Counted from the first letter of the stretch, positions 6,561 to 14,428 are shown. The stretch: DNA of 17,632 bases from DTU018 sp003444615 (GCA_049656905.1 JBASMO010000157.1:1-17632), one strand, 5' to 3'. Numbers and translations are program-made. The notes: a model not told the origin generated them from the sequence alone.

Positions 6561-8899
6561 TGACCGATCCTGCCGATAATAAACAGGAAGTAGTTTATAA
6601 ACATCCCTGGTTTATTGCGTTTGTTTGTATAGCAGTAGCCATTGTTATGGCATATTACCGGGTATGGTGGTATGTTTTACCCTTGGTTATTGTATTATTA
6701 CTGCTATTTTTTCTAAAACCGGGGCGCCAGTATCCTCTGGGATGGGCGGCATTATTGCTGGCGGCCCTGGCATTTTACTACCCCATATTGACCCCACTTC
6801 CTGACCAGTTGCCTGAGACAAGCGGTACCACAGTGGTGGGCACCGTTGTTTCTATCCCTAAAATCGACGATGAGCGTACCCGTTTTATACTGGCTACCGA
6901 CCAGGAAAACCGTTATCATAAACGATACCAGGTAACAACCTACTTCTCACTTCCCGTTGAAAAAGGAGACCGCCTCTGGCTGAAAGGAACCATTAAACCA
7001 CCTCATAAAGCTGGCAATCCCGGCGAATTCGATTACCGCCAGTACTTGTATCATCAGGGAATTTACTACCTGCTGTCCATTGAAAAAGAAGAAGATGTAC
7101 AGAAAATTGAAAAGGCTAATGGCTGGCAGGGATTGATAAACAACTATCGCGCTCGCATGTACCAGCTGACCGACCATTATTTAACCGCCCAGGAAGCAGT
7201 CATACTGCGCGGGATGTTGTTGGGTGATACTGATGGTATTGATCCCCAACTATACGATGAGTTTCAAAGAACCGGCATAGTACATCTCTTTTCAGTATCG
7301 GGGCTGCATGTGGGTTTTTTACTGCTGCTTTCCGGCTGGCTTACTTCTTTGCTGGGAGCTAAGCGGTTTTATAAGCTGATGGCGGGAATCATACTGCTGT
7401 TAGTATATGGAACTTTGATTTCCTGGCCTATACCGGTAATAAGAGCATCTATAATGGGAGGAATGGGGCTTTTAGCTTATTATTCAGGCAGGCCTCATCA
7501 AATGCTTAACAGTCTGGGTATAGCCGGCCTGGTGATATTGATATTTGATCCCCATGCCTTATTCACCATATCATTTCAGCTTTCCTTTCTGGCTGCCTGG
7601 GGTTTGGTCTATCTATTTCCCCTGCTTCGCCAGCGCATACCTTATTCCGGTTTAGCCGTCGATGCTGTATTGGTGCCCCTTTGTGCCCAGTTGTCGGTCA
7701 TACCGGCTATTGCGTACTACTTTAACCTGCTTTCACCGGTTTCCATCCTGGCCAATCTATTAGTCACTTATTTATCCGGAGCTGTAGTCATGCTTGGATT
7801 TCTGGCTTTGGTTTTAGTGTTAATTCCTCTCTTGGCCAGCATATGTTTATTTCCAGCTGGCCTGATAATAGAACTGATTCTTTGGGCCACTCATTTTTGT
7901 AATGCACTGCCCGGTGGTGTACTATGGGTGGCTACACCGGGAGTTTTACCCATAGTCTCTTATTATATAGGCTTGCTTATGTTGGTGGCTTGGCCGGTTA
8001 CTAATCATTATTACGGTTATGCCTGGCGGGCGGGAGCAATCCTGATGATGGTTTTTCTGACTGCCGTGTTGTGGCCACCTTCCTGGCAGGAGCGAGGAAC
8101 TATGGAGATTGTTTTCATTGATGTAGGGCAAGGGGATGCCGCGCTTATAAAATCCCCCCGGGGCCGCTTTATACTGGTTGACGGGGGCGGCAGCCAATTT
8201 TACCAGGTTGGGGAGATGAAGCTAATACCTTACCTGCGTCACCGGGGCATCGATAACCTGGACCTGGTTATAAACACTCATCCCGACAGTGACCACCTTT
8301 TAGGTTTGAATGAAGTAATAGAACAGATGAAAGTGAAACGGTTTGCCTTTCCCATGTCCTTACAGCACTCTCCTGATTACCAAAGTACTTTTGAACAAAC
8401 CCGCCGGAAATCAGTTCCCTTACTCCCTCTGCAAGCTGGGCAGGTGGTGAAAATAGAGCCAGGCTTCTACCTGGACATACTATACCCCCACTATGAGAAA
8501 GATCCAGTGCCTGATAACAATCACCACTCTTTAGTAATAAGGTGCCGGTATGATTCAAGCTCGGTACTGCTGATGGGCGACTTGGATCAGGAAGGTATGC
8601 GGGAACTGGCAGGACAAAAATCACTTTTGAATTGCGACCTGATAAAAGTTCCTCATCACGGGAGTCGGTCATCATTGGTGGGAGGGTTTTATGCTGACTG
8701 CAGCCCACAGGCAGCAGTGATATCTGTGGGCAACAATCACTTTGGCCATCCTCATCCGGAAGTATTGCAGGAACTGACCGCACAGGGTACCAGAGTATAC
8801 CGTACTGATCTGCACGGTGCAGTACGCTGCACCAGTACCGGAAGTGCTTTCAAAATCCAAACTTATCTGGACCCGGCAGATAATTACGAAACCCAATAA
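6560..8899 (+). CDS. comEC: Competence protein ComEC/Rec2, DNA uptake channel
   Basis: ComEC forms the membrane channel through which single-stranded DNA enters during transformation. The 779 residues show two to three N-terminal membrane helices (about 16-75), a DUF4131/OB-type domain (about 85-185), the Competence membrane domain with several helices (about 205-490, including the HLFSVSGLHVGFLLLLSGW stretch typical of the family), and a C-terminal metallo-beta-lactamase domain from about 515. That last domain starts with FIDVGQGDAALI and LVDGGG, carries the metal-binding HPDSDH (574-579), and later LMGDLDQEG and VPHHGSRSS. It is the candidate nuclease that degrades the non-entering strand. 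All motifs look intact and the length is typical, so the protein should be functional. Confidence 0.95.
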   Translation: MTDPADNKQEVVYKHPWFIAFVCIAVAIVMAYYRVWWYVLPLVIVLLLLFFLKPGRQYPLGWAALLLAALAFYYPILTPLPDQLPETSGTTVVGTVVSIPKIDDERTRFILATDQENRYHKRYQVTTYFSLPVEKGDRLWLKGTIKPPHKAGNPGEFDYRQYLYHQGIYYLLSIEKEEDVQKIEKANGWQGLINNYRARMYQLTDHYLTAQEAVILRGMLLGDTDGIDPQLYDEFQRTGIVHLFSVSGLHVGFLLLLSGWLTSLLGAKRFYKLMAGIILLLVYGTLISWPIPVIRASIMGGMGLLAYYSGRPHQMLNSLGIAGLVILIFDPHALFTISFQLSFLAAWGLVYLFPLLRQRIPYSGLAVDAVLVPLCAQLSVIPAIAYYFNLLSPVSILANLLVTYLSGAVVMLGFLALVLVLIPLLASICLFPAGLIIELILWATHFCNALPGGVLWVATPGVLPIVSYYIGLLMLVAWPVTNHYYGYAWRAGAILMMVFLTAVLWPPSWQERGTMEIVFIDVGQGDAALIKSPRGRFILVDGGGSQFYQVGEMKLIPYLRHRGIDNLDLVINTHPDSDHLLGLNEVIEQMKVKRFAFPMSLQHSPDYQSTFEQTRRKSVPLLPLQAGQVVKIEPGFYLDILYPHYEKDPVPDNNHHSLVIRCRYDSSSVLLMGDLDQEGMRELAGQKSLLNCDLIKVPHHGSRSSLVGGFYADCSPQAAVISVGNNHFGHPHPEVLQELTAQGTRVYRTDLHGAVRCTSTGSAFKIQTYLDPADNYETQ

Positions 8900-8963
8900 T
8901 TGACATGAAAAATATTTACTTCGAAAGGGAAGGAATGAGCTTTTTTATATCGAACATATGAAA

Positions 8964-8969
8964 TATAAT
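8964..8969 (+). promoter_or_regulatory. Possible -10 box of the TetR gene
   Basis: A perfect TATAAT lies 53 bases before the TetR start codon, in AT-rich sequence. The matching -35 position (8941-8946) is only TTTTTT, so the promoter is weak or activator-dependent. A second partial signal, TTGACA at 8900-8905, has no good -10 at the proper distance. Confidence 0.3.
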
Positions 8970-9021
8970 AAGCAGCTCTATCACATTGTTTATGGTTTAG
9001 ATGAGGACAGGGAGTGTAATA

Positions 9022-9606
9022 ATGCCTAAAATTATAGATCATGAAGCATACCGGGAAAAGCTGCTGCATCAATATTTCGAGATGTTTGCCCACCAAGGCT
9101 ATCTGGATGTGACCATGCGACAGATTGCCGAAGAATTAGGGGTATCCACCGGTACCCTGTATCATTATTTCCCTTCTAAAAAGGCCCTTCTGGAACAGCT
9201 TTTCCACATGGCCAGCCGACGTGATTCATCAGCGGTTCTTGATGACATTCAAGCCGATGACCCTATTGAAAAGCGTTTGCAGGTATTTGTTGACTATGTC
9301 CGCGATAATGAAAAATATTTTCAGGATATAGTTCTGCTATCCGTGGATTATTATCGCTTTAGCGAATCGCAGGAGTTCTTTGCCGTGATGACCGAAGCAG
9401 ACAAATACTACGGCAATACCTTTGTGGAAGGATTGCAGTTGGAGCCTGAACTGGCATTGGTGGCCAATATATTCTTAAATGGTTTGGTGTATCACCGCCT
9501 GGTGTTTCCAGACACGGTTCCTTTTGATGAGTTGGCCCACCACTTTCAGAAAATGTTTGTAAGCTATGTCAAGGCTCTCAATGAAGGTGGTGATAGGTCC
9601 AAATAG
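9022..9606 (+). CDS. TetR-family transcriptional regulator, FadR-like
   Basis: This 194-residue protein is a dimeric DNA-binding repressor of the TetR type. The N-terminal helix-turn-helix is clear at about residues 10-55 (MFAHQGYLDVTMRQIAEELG then STGTLYHYFPSKKALLEQLF). The remaining helices form a ligand-binding domain without a recognisable family signature. The ATG at 9022 is chosen over an in-frame ATG at 9001 because AGGGAG lies 7 bases before it. The next gene is a long-chain acyl-CoA synthetase, and in Bacillus a TetR repressor (FadR) that senses long-chain acyl-CoA controls such genes; this regulator may do the same and could also act on the dehydrogenase operon upstream. The ligand and targets are inference from neighbourhood. 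Confidence 0.88.
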   Translation: MPKIIDHEAYREKLLHQYFEMFAHQGYLDVTMRQIAEELGVSTGTLYHYFPSKKALLEQLFHMASRRDSSAVLDDIQADDPIEKRLQVFVDYVRDNEKYFQDIVLLSVDYYRFSESQEFFAVMTEADKYYGNTFVEGLQLEPELALVANIFLNGLVYHRLVFPDTVPFDELAHHFQKMFVSYVKALNEGGDRSK

Positions 9607-9635
9607 TGCCAGCAACCGGATAAAGGGCAGGGTGA

Positions 9636-9651
9636 GGAGGCTTTAGCCTCC
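9636..9651 (+). other. Short hairpin after the TetR gene
   Basis: GGAGGC and GCCTCC pair around TTTA 30 bases downstream of the TetR stop. There is no T-run after it, so it is not a convincing intrinsic terminator; it may be part of the fadD leader. Confidence 0.35.
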
Positions 9652-9761
9652 GGCAAAGAAGGTCAAAGCCCTCTGCAAAGACAACCCATGTCGTTAGCAC
9701 TCACTATTAAGGTCAGCTGCAGTAAGGACGTATTTTTCGCGGTAATGACAGGCTTGGGCGG

Positions 9762-9820
9762 TATTTACGCAGCAATTAAGGTAGTGATAGGTCACCGTAG
9801 TGCCGCTGAAGGCGTAAATA
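9762..9820 (+). other. Structured leader immediately upstream of the acyl-CoA synthetase gene
   Basis: A 9-bp perfect pairing, TATTTACGC (9762-9770) with GCGTAAATA (9812-9820), encloses 41 bases; three further pairs AGC/GCT extend it after a 4-base bulge. The stem ends six bases before the ribosome binding site AAGGAG at 9825-9830, so its folding could influence translation. It matches no riboswitch family that I know. Confidence 0.35.
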
Positions 9821-9838
9821 GGGAAAGGAGATGGCTTG

Positions 9839-11677
9839 ATGGAAAAGACTTTACAGGAATACCAACAAGAGTTTGAGAAGTACTTAGCTAAAGAAAAACA
9901 CCTTGCTTTAATGGTAAGAAGCCGTGTAGCCAAATATGGAGAAAGCAAAATCGCCGTACGCCATAAGCCACATGATGAGTGGATTGCCTATACCTGGGCT
10001 CAGTTTGGGGACATGATTGACTCAACTGCTAAAGGGCTGTTGGCTGTAGGGATTCAAGAAAATGAGTTTGTTGGTATTTTTGCTAATAACTCAGTCTGGT
10101 GGGCGGTAGCTGATTATGCATCTTATACGGCAAGAGCAGTCTCAGTGCCTATTTATGGTACCAATTCTGCCAAGGAAGCAGAATACATCATTGATCATGC
10201 TGAGATCAGGGTATTATTTGTAGGGAACCAGGATCAGTATGATAAGGCCATGACCATCCTGGGAGTCTCTCCCCATTTACAGATGGTTATTGCCTTTGAC
10301 CCTGCCATAAAAATCACTCCCAGTGACAAGGTAATGTATCTGGAAGACTTCATGGAGATGGGACGTAAGGCTGGTCAGGAAAAGGCCCTGGAAGAAAGAA
10401 TTTCTCGCCTTGACTCCGAGGATTTGGCTACTCTGATTTACACTTCAGGAACTACTGGAACACCTAAAGGGGTCATGCTGACCCACAAAAACTGGTTTGC
10501 CATGCTGTTTGGCACTGGTTATCATATCAAACCCGAAGAAACTGATGTTAACCTGGCTCTCATTCCCCTTTCCCATGTTTTCGAACGCGCCTGGAGCTAC
10601 TTTATTTTGATGAACAATGCCCAGGTGGATTACTGCCATGACACCAAACGCATGATGGAATTTCTCCAGGAATCAGCACCTCACTATATGTGCAGCGTAC
10701 CCAGGCTGTGGGAGAAAGTTCATGCTACCCTGGTAGAAAACATTAATAACTCCAAGCCCATGAAACAAAAGCTGTTTTGGTGGTCGCTGAAAATAGGCGG
10801 ACAGGTGGAACAACTGAAGAAGAAGCATCAGCCTATTCCTGCCGGACTGGCCTTAAAGTATAAGCTGGCTGACAAAGCTGTTTTGTCCAAAATACGAGCC
10901 GTCTTCGGAGGACGTACTAAGGTATACAACTGCGGGGGATCAGCTTTCTCGGGAGAAATATCTGAGTTCTTCTATAATGCCGGGGTATACCTGCTGCAAG
11001 GATATGGTTTAACCGAGTGTTTCGTCATCTGTGTGTCTAATCCGGAACGGAATAAATTTGGTACCTGTGGGCCGGTAGTACCCTTAATGCAGGTACGGAT
11101 ATCTGAGGAAGGCGAGATTCAGGCCAAGGGACCCAGCATGATGCAGGGCTATTACAAACAGCCTGAGTTAACCGCGCAGATGTTTACGGAAGATGGCTGG
11201 ATAAAGACCGGTGACAAAGGCCACATTGATGAAGATGGTTTTATAGTAATAACCGACCGTATCAAAGATATGTTTAAGACTTCGGGTGGCAAGTATGTTG
11301 CCCCGCAGATGATTGAAACCCTATTAAAGGAAGACTTCTTTATTGAGAATGCTGCTGCTGTAGGAGATGGCCAAAAGTATGTGGCTGCTTTAATAGTACC
11401 GTCTTTTGAAGCTCTGGAACCCTGGGCAGAGAAAAAAGGCATTACCTATTCCAGCCGGGAAGAACTGGTGAAACATCCGGAAGTTGTTAAACTCTACCAG
11501 GAACGCATAGATAATCAAACCAAGGACCTGGGGCAGGTGGAAAAACCCAAGAAATTCGCTATTCTCCCGGTGGAATTCACTCAGGAAACCGGGGAGCTAA
11601 CCCCTACCTCAAAGATAAAAAGAAAAGTAGTAAATGAAAAATATAAAGATGTCATTGATTCTCTGTTTGTAGATTAG
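9839..11677 (+). CDS. Long-chain fatty acid-CoA ligase (AMP-forming)
   Basis: The enzyme activates free fatty acids to acyl-CoA with ATP, giving AMP and pyrophosphate, the entry step of beta-oxidation. The 612 residues match the COG1022 (eukaryote-like long-chain acyl-CoA synthetase) branch in length. Adenylate-forming motifs are all present: the phosphate loop LIYTSGTTGTPKGVMLTHKN (about 197-216), GYGLTE, KTGDKGHIDEDGFIVITDR with the hinge, GGKYVAPQMIE, and near the C terminus TSKIKRK, which should carry the catalytic lysine. ATG 9839 is preferred to TTG 9836 because AAGGAG ends 8 bases before it. It lies 232 bases after the TetR gene behind a structured leader, so it may be transcribed separately. 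A 20-bp hairpin terminator follows. Exact chain length is unknown. Confidence 0.93.
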   Translation: MEKTLQEYQQEFEKYLAKEKHLALMVRSRVAKYGESKIAVRHKPHDEWIAYTWAQFGDMIDSTAKGLLAVGIQENEFVGIFANNSVWWAVADYASYTARAVSVPIYGTNSAKEAEYIIDHAEIRVLFVGNQDQYDKAMTILGVSPHLQMVIAFDPAIKITPSDKVMYLEDFMEMGRKAGQEKALEERISRLDSEDLATLIYTSGTTGTPKGVMLTHKNWFAMLFGTGYHIKPEETDVNLALIPLSHVFERAWSYFILMNNAQVDYCHDTKRMMEFLQESAPHYMCSVPRLWEKVHATLVENINNSKPMKQKLFWWSLKIGGQVEQLKKKHQPIPAGLALKYKLADKAVLSKIRAVFGGRTKVYNCGGSAFSGEISEFFYNAGVYLLQGYGLTECFVICVSNPERNKFGTCGPVVPLMQVRISEEGEIQAKGPSMMQGYYKQPELTAQMFTEDGWIKTGDKGHIDEDGFIVITDRIKDMFKTSGGKYVAPQMIETLLKEDFFIENAAAVGDGQKYVAALIVPSFEALEPWAEKKGITYSSREELVKHPEVVKLYQERIDNQTKDLGQVEKPKKFAILPVEFTQETGELTPTSKIKRKVVNEKYKDVIDSLFVD

Positions 11678-11700
11678 AATCTATAATTATACTCTCCCTA

Positions 11701-11745
11701 AAAGCAGAATCCGGATTGGGCATAGCCTAATCCGGATTCTGCTTT
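11701..11745 (+). terminator. Long hairpin terminator after the acyl-CoA synthetase gene
   Basis: A 17-bp perfect stem, AAAGCAGAATCCGGATT with its complement at 11729-11745, extends by three more pairs (one G-U) to a 5-base loop CATAG. The tail after the stem is TTTATCCTCTT counting the stem end, so the U-tract is short. It starts 23 bases after the stop codon. Confidence 0.75.
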
Positions 11746-11830
11746 ATCCTCTTACGGGCTCTAGTAAGACTATTTACGCTCTGGTTTTCATAAGCCTGAA
11801 AGAGGGGGGATTATCATACGACCGGTTAAC

Positions 11831-13231
11831 ATGCTGCAGGATAGTGTGGCCAAATTGCTCTTTCGGCTTTCCCTGCCGACTACTACCGGGATGATCATTT
11901 ACTCGTTGTTCAGTCTGATAGATACCTTTTTCGTGGCTAAACTGGGAGCGCTGTCTTTTGCGGCCTTAACCCTGGTCATTCCTTTACAAATACTGCTTAT
12001 TTCCGTTTCTTCCGCTACAGGAGTTGGTTTGACATCATTGATTGGCAGAACTCTGGGGAGCGGCAATGTCAAACTCGCTGACAATGTGGCCTGGCATGGC
12101 GTCGTGATCAGCTTCATATATGGCGGATTGTCGGTGGGTCTGGGATTACATTATATTGATTCTTGGCTAATCATTTTTGGAAGCACGCCGGAAACTTTTG
12201 CTCTCAGCAGAGAATATATGCAAATTATTCTATGGGGATCACTGTTTACATTTTTGCCTATGACCCTGGGTAATATCATTCAGGGCGAAGGCAACACCTT
12301 TATACCTATGGTCATATCCTTATTAGGCATTTCCTTGAATGTTGTCTTCGATCCCATTTTTATATTTGGGTGGGGAGGGATGCCCGCCCTGGGGCTGAAT
12401 GGTGCGGCAGTTGCCACGGTGCTTTCCCAGATGGTAACTACGGTGGTAATAATTGCTCTGGCCAAACGAAAGATATCCAAGCTTACTTGGTCCCGAGCCA
12501 ACTTCCGGCCTAGCCTGCGGGTAGTATCAGAAATATATCGGGTGGGTTTTCCGGCCATGATAATGGAACTGGTGTCAGTAATGAATTTAACCATTATTAA
12601 CCGGACTTTGACTGGTTACAGCTATACGGCAGTGGCCGCTCTAGGCATTTTTATGCGGATAAGGTCTTTAGCCCATATGCCGGTTCATGGATTGGCGCAA
12701 GGGACCATGCCCATTGCTGCTTTTGCTTATGGAGCCCGGCAGTATGATAGGGTGAAAGAAACTATTATAAAATCTGCCATCCTGGCGTTTTTCTTCATGG
12801 GCACAGCCTGGGCAATATTGCAGTATAAGACCGTGTGGGTAATGCAGTTTTTTTCCCAGGATCCCATGCTTACGGTAGTGGGAGTTACCTGTATGCAGAT
12901 GGCGACTCTGTTTTTACCCTTTGTGGGGCCCTTGGTCATTCTTTATACGGTCTTGCAAGCTGTGGGAAAAGGCTTTACCGCTATGTGGCTGTCTATGACC
13001 CGCCAGGTGGTGTTCTTTTTACCCCTGCTATTGTTCCTTCCTCACTACTACAGCTTAAATGGGGTATGGTTGGCTTTTTCTCTATCAGAGATGTTGACTA
13101 CCTTAGTAGCCTTGGTATTCTTAATCAGCTTGTGGCGTGAGTTACAGGTGCGCAATAAATTTACAGTAGTAATGCTGTTTAGGGTCGGTTATCTACTGGA
13201 ACGCCTTAGAGCCTGGTTACGTTGGAGCTAG
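11831..13231 (+). CDS. MATE-family multidrug/Na+ antiporter
   Basis: This is a polytopic inner-membrane exporter of the MATE family, which expels drugs or metabolites in exchange for Na+ or H+. The 466 residues contain about twelve membrane helices in two homologous halves. The N-terminal half starts with the typical LPTTTGMIIYSLFSLIDTFF and contains GNIIQGEGNT; the second half has the matching VGFPAMIMELVSVMNLTIIN and VLQAVGKG. The first ATG at 11831 has no ribosome binding site at the usual distance; AGAGGGGGG at 11801-11809 would place initiation near the in-frame ATA codon 11816, adding five residues. The substrate is unknown. Its 3' end overlaps a decayed minus-strand reading frame by 26 bases, and no terminator is evident. 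Confidence 0.9.
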   Translation: MLQDSVAKLLFRLSLPTTTGMIIYSLFSLIDTFFVAKLGALSFAALTLVIPLQILLISVSSATGVGLTSLIGRTLGSGNVKLADNVAWHGVVISFIYGGLSVGLGLHYIDSWLIIFGSTPETFALSREYMQIILWGSLFTFLPMTLGNIIQGEGNTFIPMVISLLGISLNVVFDPIFIFGWGGMPALGLNGAAVATVLSQMVTTVVIIALAKRKISKLTWSRANFRPSLRVVSEIYRVGFPAMIMELVSVMNLTIINRTLTGYSYTAVAALGIFMRIRSLAHMPVHGLAQGTMPIAAFAYGARQYDRVKETIIKSAILAFFFMGTAWAILQYKTVWVMQFFSQDPMLTVVGVTCMQMATLFLPFVGPLVILYTVLQAVGKGFTAMWLSMTRQVVFFLPLLLFLPHYYSLNGVWLAFSLSEMLTTLVALVFLISLWRELQVRNKFTVVMLFRVGYLLERLRAWLRWS

Positions 13232-13607
13232 TCCGGCTAATTGCATCCAAATTATAACAGTTACCACATTCAGATCCAGCAGGAAGTGTAGATTCTAATA
13301 GCATATAGTATATCCCTAGAGCGCCCAACCCCATAAGAATTAAAGATATGCAATGGACAATTTTTAGCACTAATCACGCCAATATTCTCCCAAAATAAAG
13401 GCATATAATAAATATCATCAAAAGTAGTTATATTACACGAAAAACGGACATGCCTTAAAAAGGGAGATATTATGCAAATAATGCACATAAATTGGCTCTG
13501 GTCACCAATATTAGCCCGACAAGAGGATAGACAATTTGCGTTATGGGGCCCATAAAGGTTATAAATAGAGAAGCAGCATAGCCAGAAAAGGAGCAGTACC
13601 AAAGCAT
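13206..13607 (-). pseudogene. Possible decayed membrane-protein gene
   Basis: One minus-strand frame reads as hydrophobic protein across four in-frame stops. It begins at ATG 13607 (MLWYCSFSGYAASLFITFMG then PITQIVYPLVGLILVTRANL), stops, and resumes with LLLMIFIICLYFGRILA. After a TGA it continues as VLKIVHCISLILMGLGALGI and YYMLLESTLPAGSECGNCYN, ending at TAA 13206 inside the 3' end of the MATE gene. The last open piece (13370 to 13206, 54 codons) has one membrane helix and a CxxC motif, but no ribosome binding site. Hydrophobic stretches in the same frame on both sides of the stops suggest a gene broken by mutation. I do not recognise the family; a small intact membrane peptide from 13370 is the alternative. 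Confidence 0.35.
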
Positions 13608-13742
13608 TATGAATCGCGCCAGGAATTATCGTCAGACTACATCAGAATTAAAGCATTACATAACTATTGCGCGCGAAGTGCTCAGTGGTAGCATAATGGA
13701 AAACGTGTCCCGTAGGGATGAGCTAGCTAATGTATGTAAACT

Positions 13743-13773
13743 AAGCTCGGTATGTTGCGCCGTGCTTTTTTTT
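13743..13773 (+). terminator. Terminator-like hairpin in the MATE-fdhA interval
   Basis: AGCtCGG and CCGtGCT (13744-13750 and 13760-13766) pair with one internal T-T mismatch around a 9-base loop and run directly into eight T residues. It resembles an intrinsic terminator, but no gene clearly ends here. A 57-codon plus-strand ORF (13609-13782, beginning MNRARNYRQTT) ends nine bases later and has AAAAGGAG 15 bases before its ATG, too far for confident calling. Confidence 0.4.
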
Positions 13774-13878
13774 GCTGTCTAATAATATTCCGTAGCGTAG
13801 TGAAAAAACAAATAGTCGATTGCTAATCTGTTTGGTAATTGAGTACCGGTGAAACATGGTTTGTGTTGTGCTGGATAA

Positions 13879-14049
13879 GTCAAACTAGTTTATCTGTCCT
13901 ACACTGTGGTGGTTAGCGATACAGATTCAGTGCGGGGAGAGGAATGGCATGCTGACTACCACAGGGCTCATAAATATCTGACTGCGCTTAAAAGAATACC
14001 CTTTTTACGTTTTGATGTGACTGGTACGGAGTTGTATCGGCCTAATTGA
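13879..14049 (+). pseudogene. Coding-like open frame without a start, unidentified
   Basis: This 56-codon stretch reads like real protein (VRGEEWHADYHRAHKYLTAL, then KRIPFLRFDVTGTELYRPN) and ends at TGA 14047. There is no ATG and no ribosome binding site; only GTG 13906 or 13909 could start it. The same frame downstream (to 14397) has only three further stops before the final TAG in AT-rich DNA, so this may be one piece of a decayed gene. I do not recognise the product. The 14-pair stem at 13904-13964 lies inside it. Confidence 0.25.
13904..13964. other. Long stem-loop, possible structured RNA
   Basis: CTGTGGTGGTTAGC (13904-13917) can pair along its whole length with GCTGACTACCACAG (13951-13964), 14 pairs including two G-U wobbles, around a 33-base loop. 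The wobbles favour plus-strand RNA. There is no T-run after the stem. It matches no RNA family I recognise and could be an sRNA domain, an inverted repeat or chance. Confidence 0.35.
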
Positions 14050-14143
14050 ACCTAGGTTAAAGTCATGGTTGGAGCTTTGACTCTTAATATAATGGATGGT
14101 AATGAAGGAAATTGCCATTATTTATTAAGACGCGTATTATATT

Positions 14144-14149
14144 TATAAT
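14144..14149 (+). promoter_or_regulatory. Possible -10 box upstream of fdhA
   Basis: A perfect TATAAT lies in a very AT-rich block (14133-14160) about 280 bases before fdhA, with a poor -35 (TTATTA, 16 bases upstream). A second candidate is TTAACA (14246-14251) with TATAAA (14271-14276) at a long spacing of 19. Neither is decisive. Confidence 0.25.
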
Positions 14150-14229
14150 ATATAAAAAAGTTTGATGGGCATTATGGACAGATACGGCGTGTATTGATTT
14201 GTTAATCAGTCACTAAGCCGACCAGATTG

Positions 14230-14397
14230 TTGATAAAAACTGCTTTTAACACGGAGCTCACTCTGGCTGTTATAAAAGGTAAAAAACTGAAAAACAATAT
14301 GCCTCTTATGCTTTGGTTAAGGAGCCTGTCAATCCAAAAGGTAACCCATAAAGCGGTTGATCTAGGAAAACTCCTGTCTATCGAGGAGTTTTTTTAG
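14230..14397 (+). CDS. Possible leader peptide ending in the fdhA-proximal terminator
   Basis: A stop-free frame from TTG 14230 encodes 55 residues (MIKTAFNTELTLAVIKGKKL at the start, AVDLGKLLSIEEFF at the end). Its TAG stop lies at the end of the T-run of the hairpin at 14367-14395, so a ribosome reading it would cover the hairpin just before fdhA. No ribosome binding site precedes the TTG or the internal ATG codons, and the stretch could instead be the end of a decayed gene. No family recognised. Confidence 0.25.
   Translation: MIKTAFNTELTLAVIKGKKLKNNMPLMLWLRSLSIQKVTHKAVDLGKLLSIEEFF
14367..14395 (+). terminator. Intrinsic terminator or attenuator directly upstream of fdhA
   Basis: AAAACTCCT and AGGAGTTTT (14367-14375 and 14384-14392) form a 9-bp stem with an 8-base loop, followed by further T residues to 14395. 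The T-run ends about 33 bases before the proposed fdhA start. It either ends an upstream transcript, which would need an fdhA promoter in the few bases left, or controls read-through into fdhA. Confidence 0.65.
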
Positions 14398-14428
14398 GCA
14401 TATGACAATTTTGGAAGGAGTGGTGAAT

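Larger units (their letters stand above)
13232..14401. other. 1.17-kb interval without an intact recognisable gene
   Basis: Between the MATE gene and fdhA I see no complete gene, tRNA, rRNA, CRISPR or insertion sequence. It is AT-rich and contains the decayed minus-strand membrane frame (to 13607), a terminator-like hairpin (13743-13773), a stop-poor plus-strand frame (13879-14397), the 14-pair stem (13904-13964), the palindromes AAACTAGTTT (13882-13891) and AACCTAGGTT (14048-14057), and the attenuator-like hairpin before fdhA. No Moco/Tuco riboswitch consensus was recognised. Confidence 0.6.

Noticed and set aside
9688..9876. 62-codon ORF between the TetR and acyl-CoA synthetase genes
   Set aside because: It overlaps the synthetase start in another frame, lacks a ribosome binding site and reads through the leader stem; not a convincing gene.
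13270..13602. 110-codon minus-strand ORF starting MVLLLFWLCC
   Set aside because: It starts with TTG without a ribosome binding site and its product is cysteine-rich and irregular; the neighbouring frame with stops reads more like membrane protein.
14021..14040. Sigma-54-like sequence TGGTACGGAGTTGTA upstream of fdhA
   Set aside because: The spacing between the GG and the downstream G-T pair is one base short of the strict -24/-12 spacing and the GC is GT.
14194..14209. FNR/CRP-like palindrome TTGATTTGTTAATCAG
   Set aside because: The half-sites TTGAT and ATCAG are separated by six bases instead of four, so it does not match the FNR box; it may be a chance palindrome.
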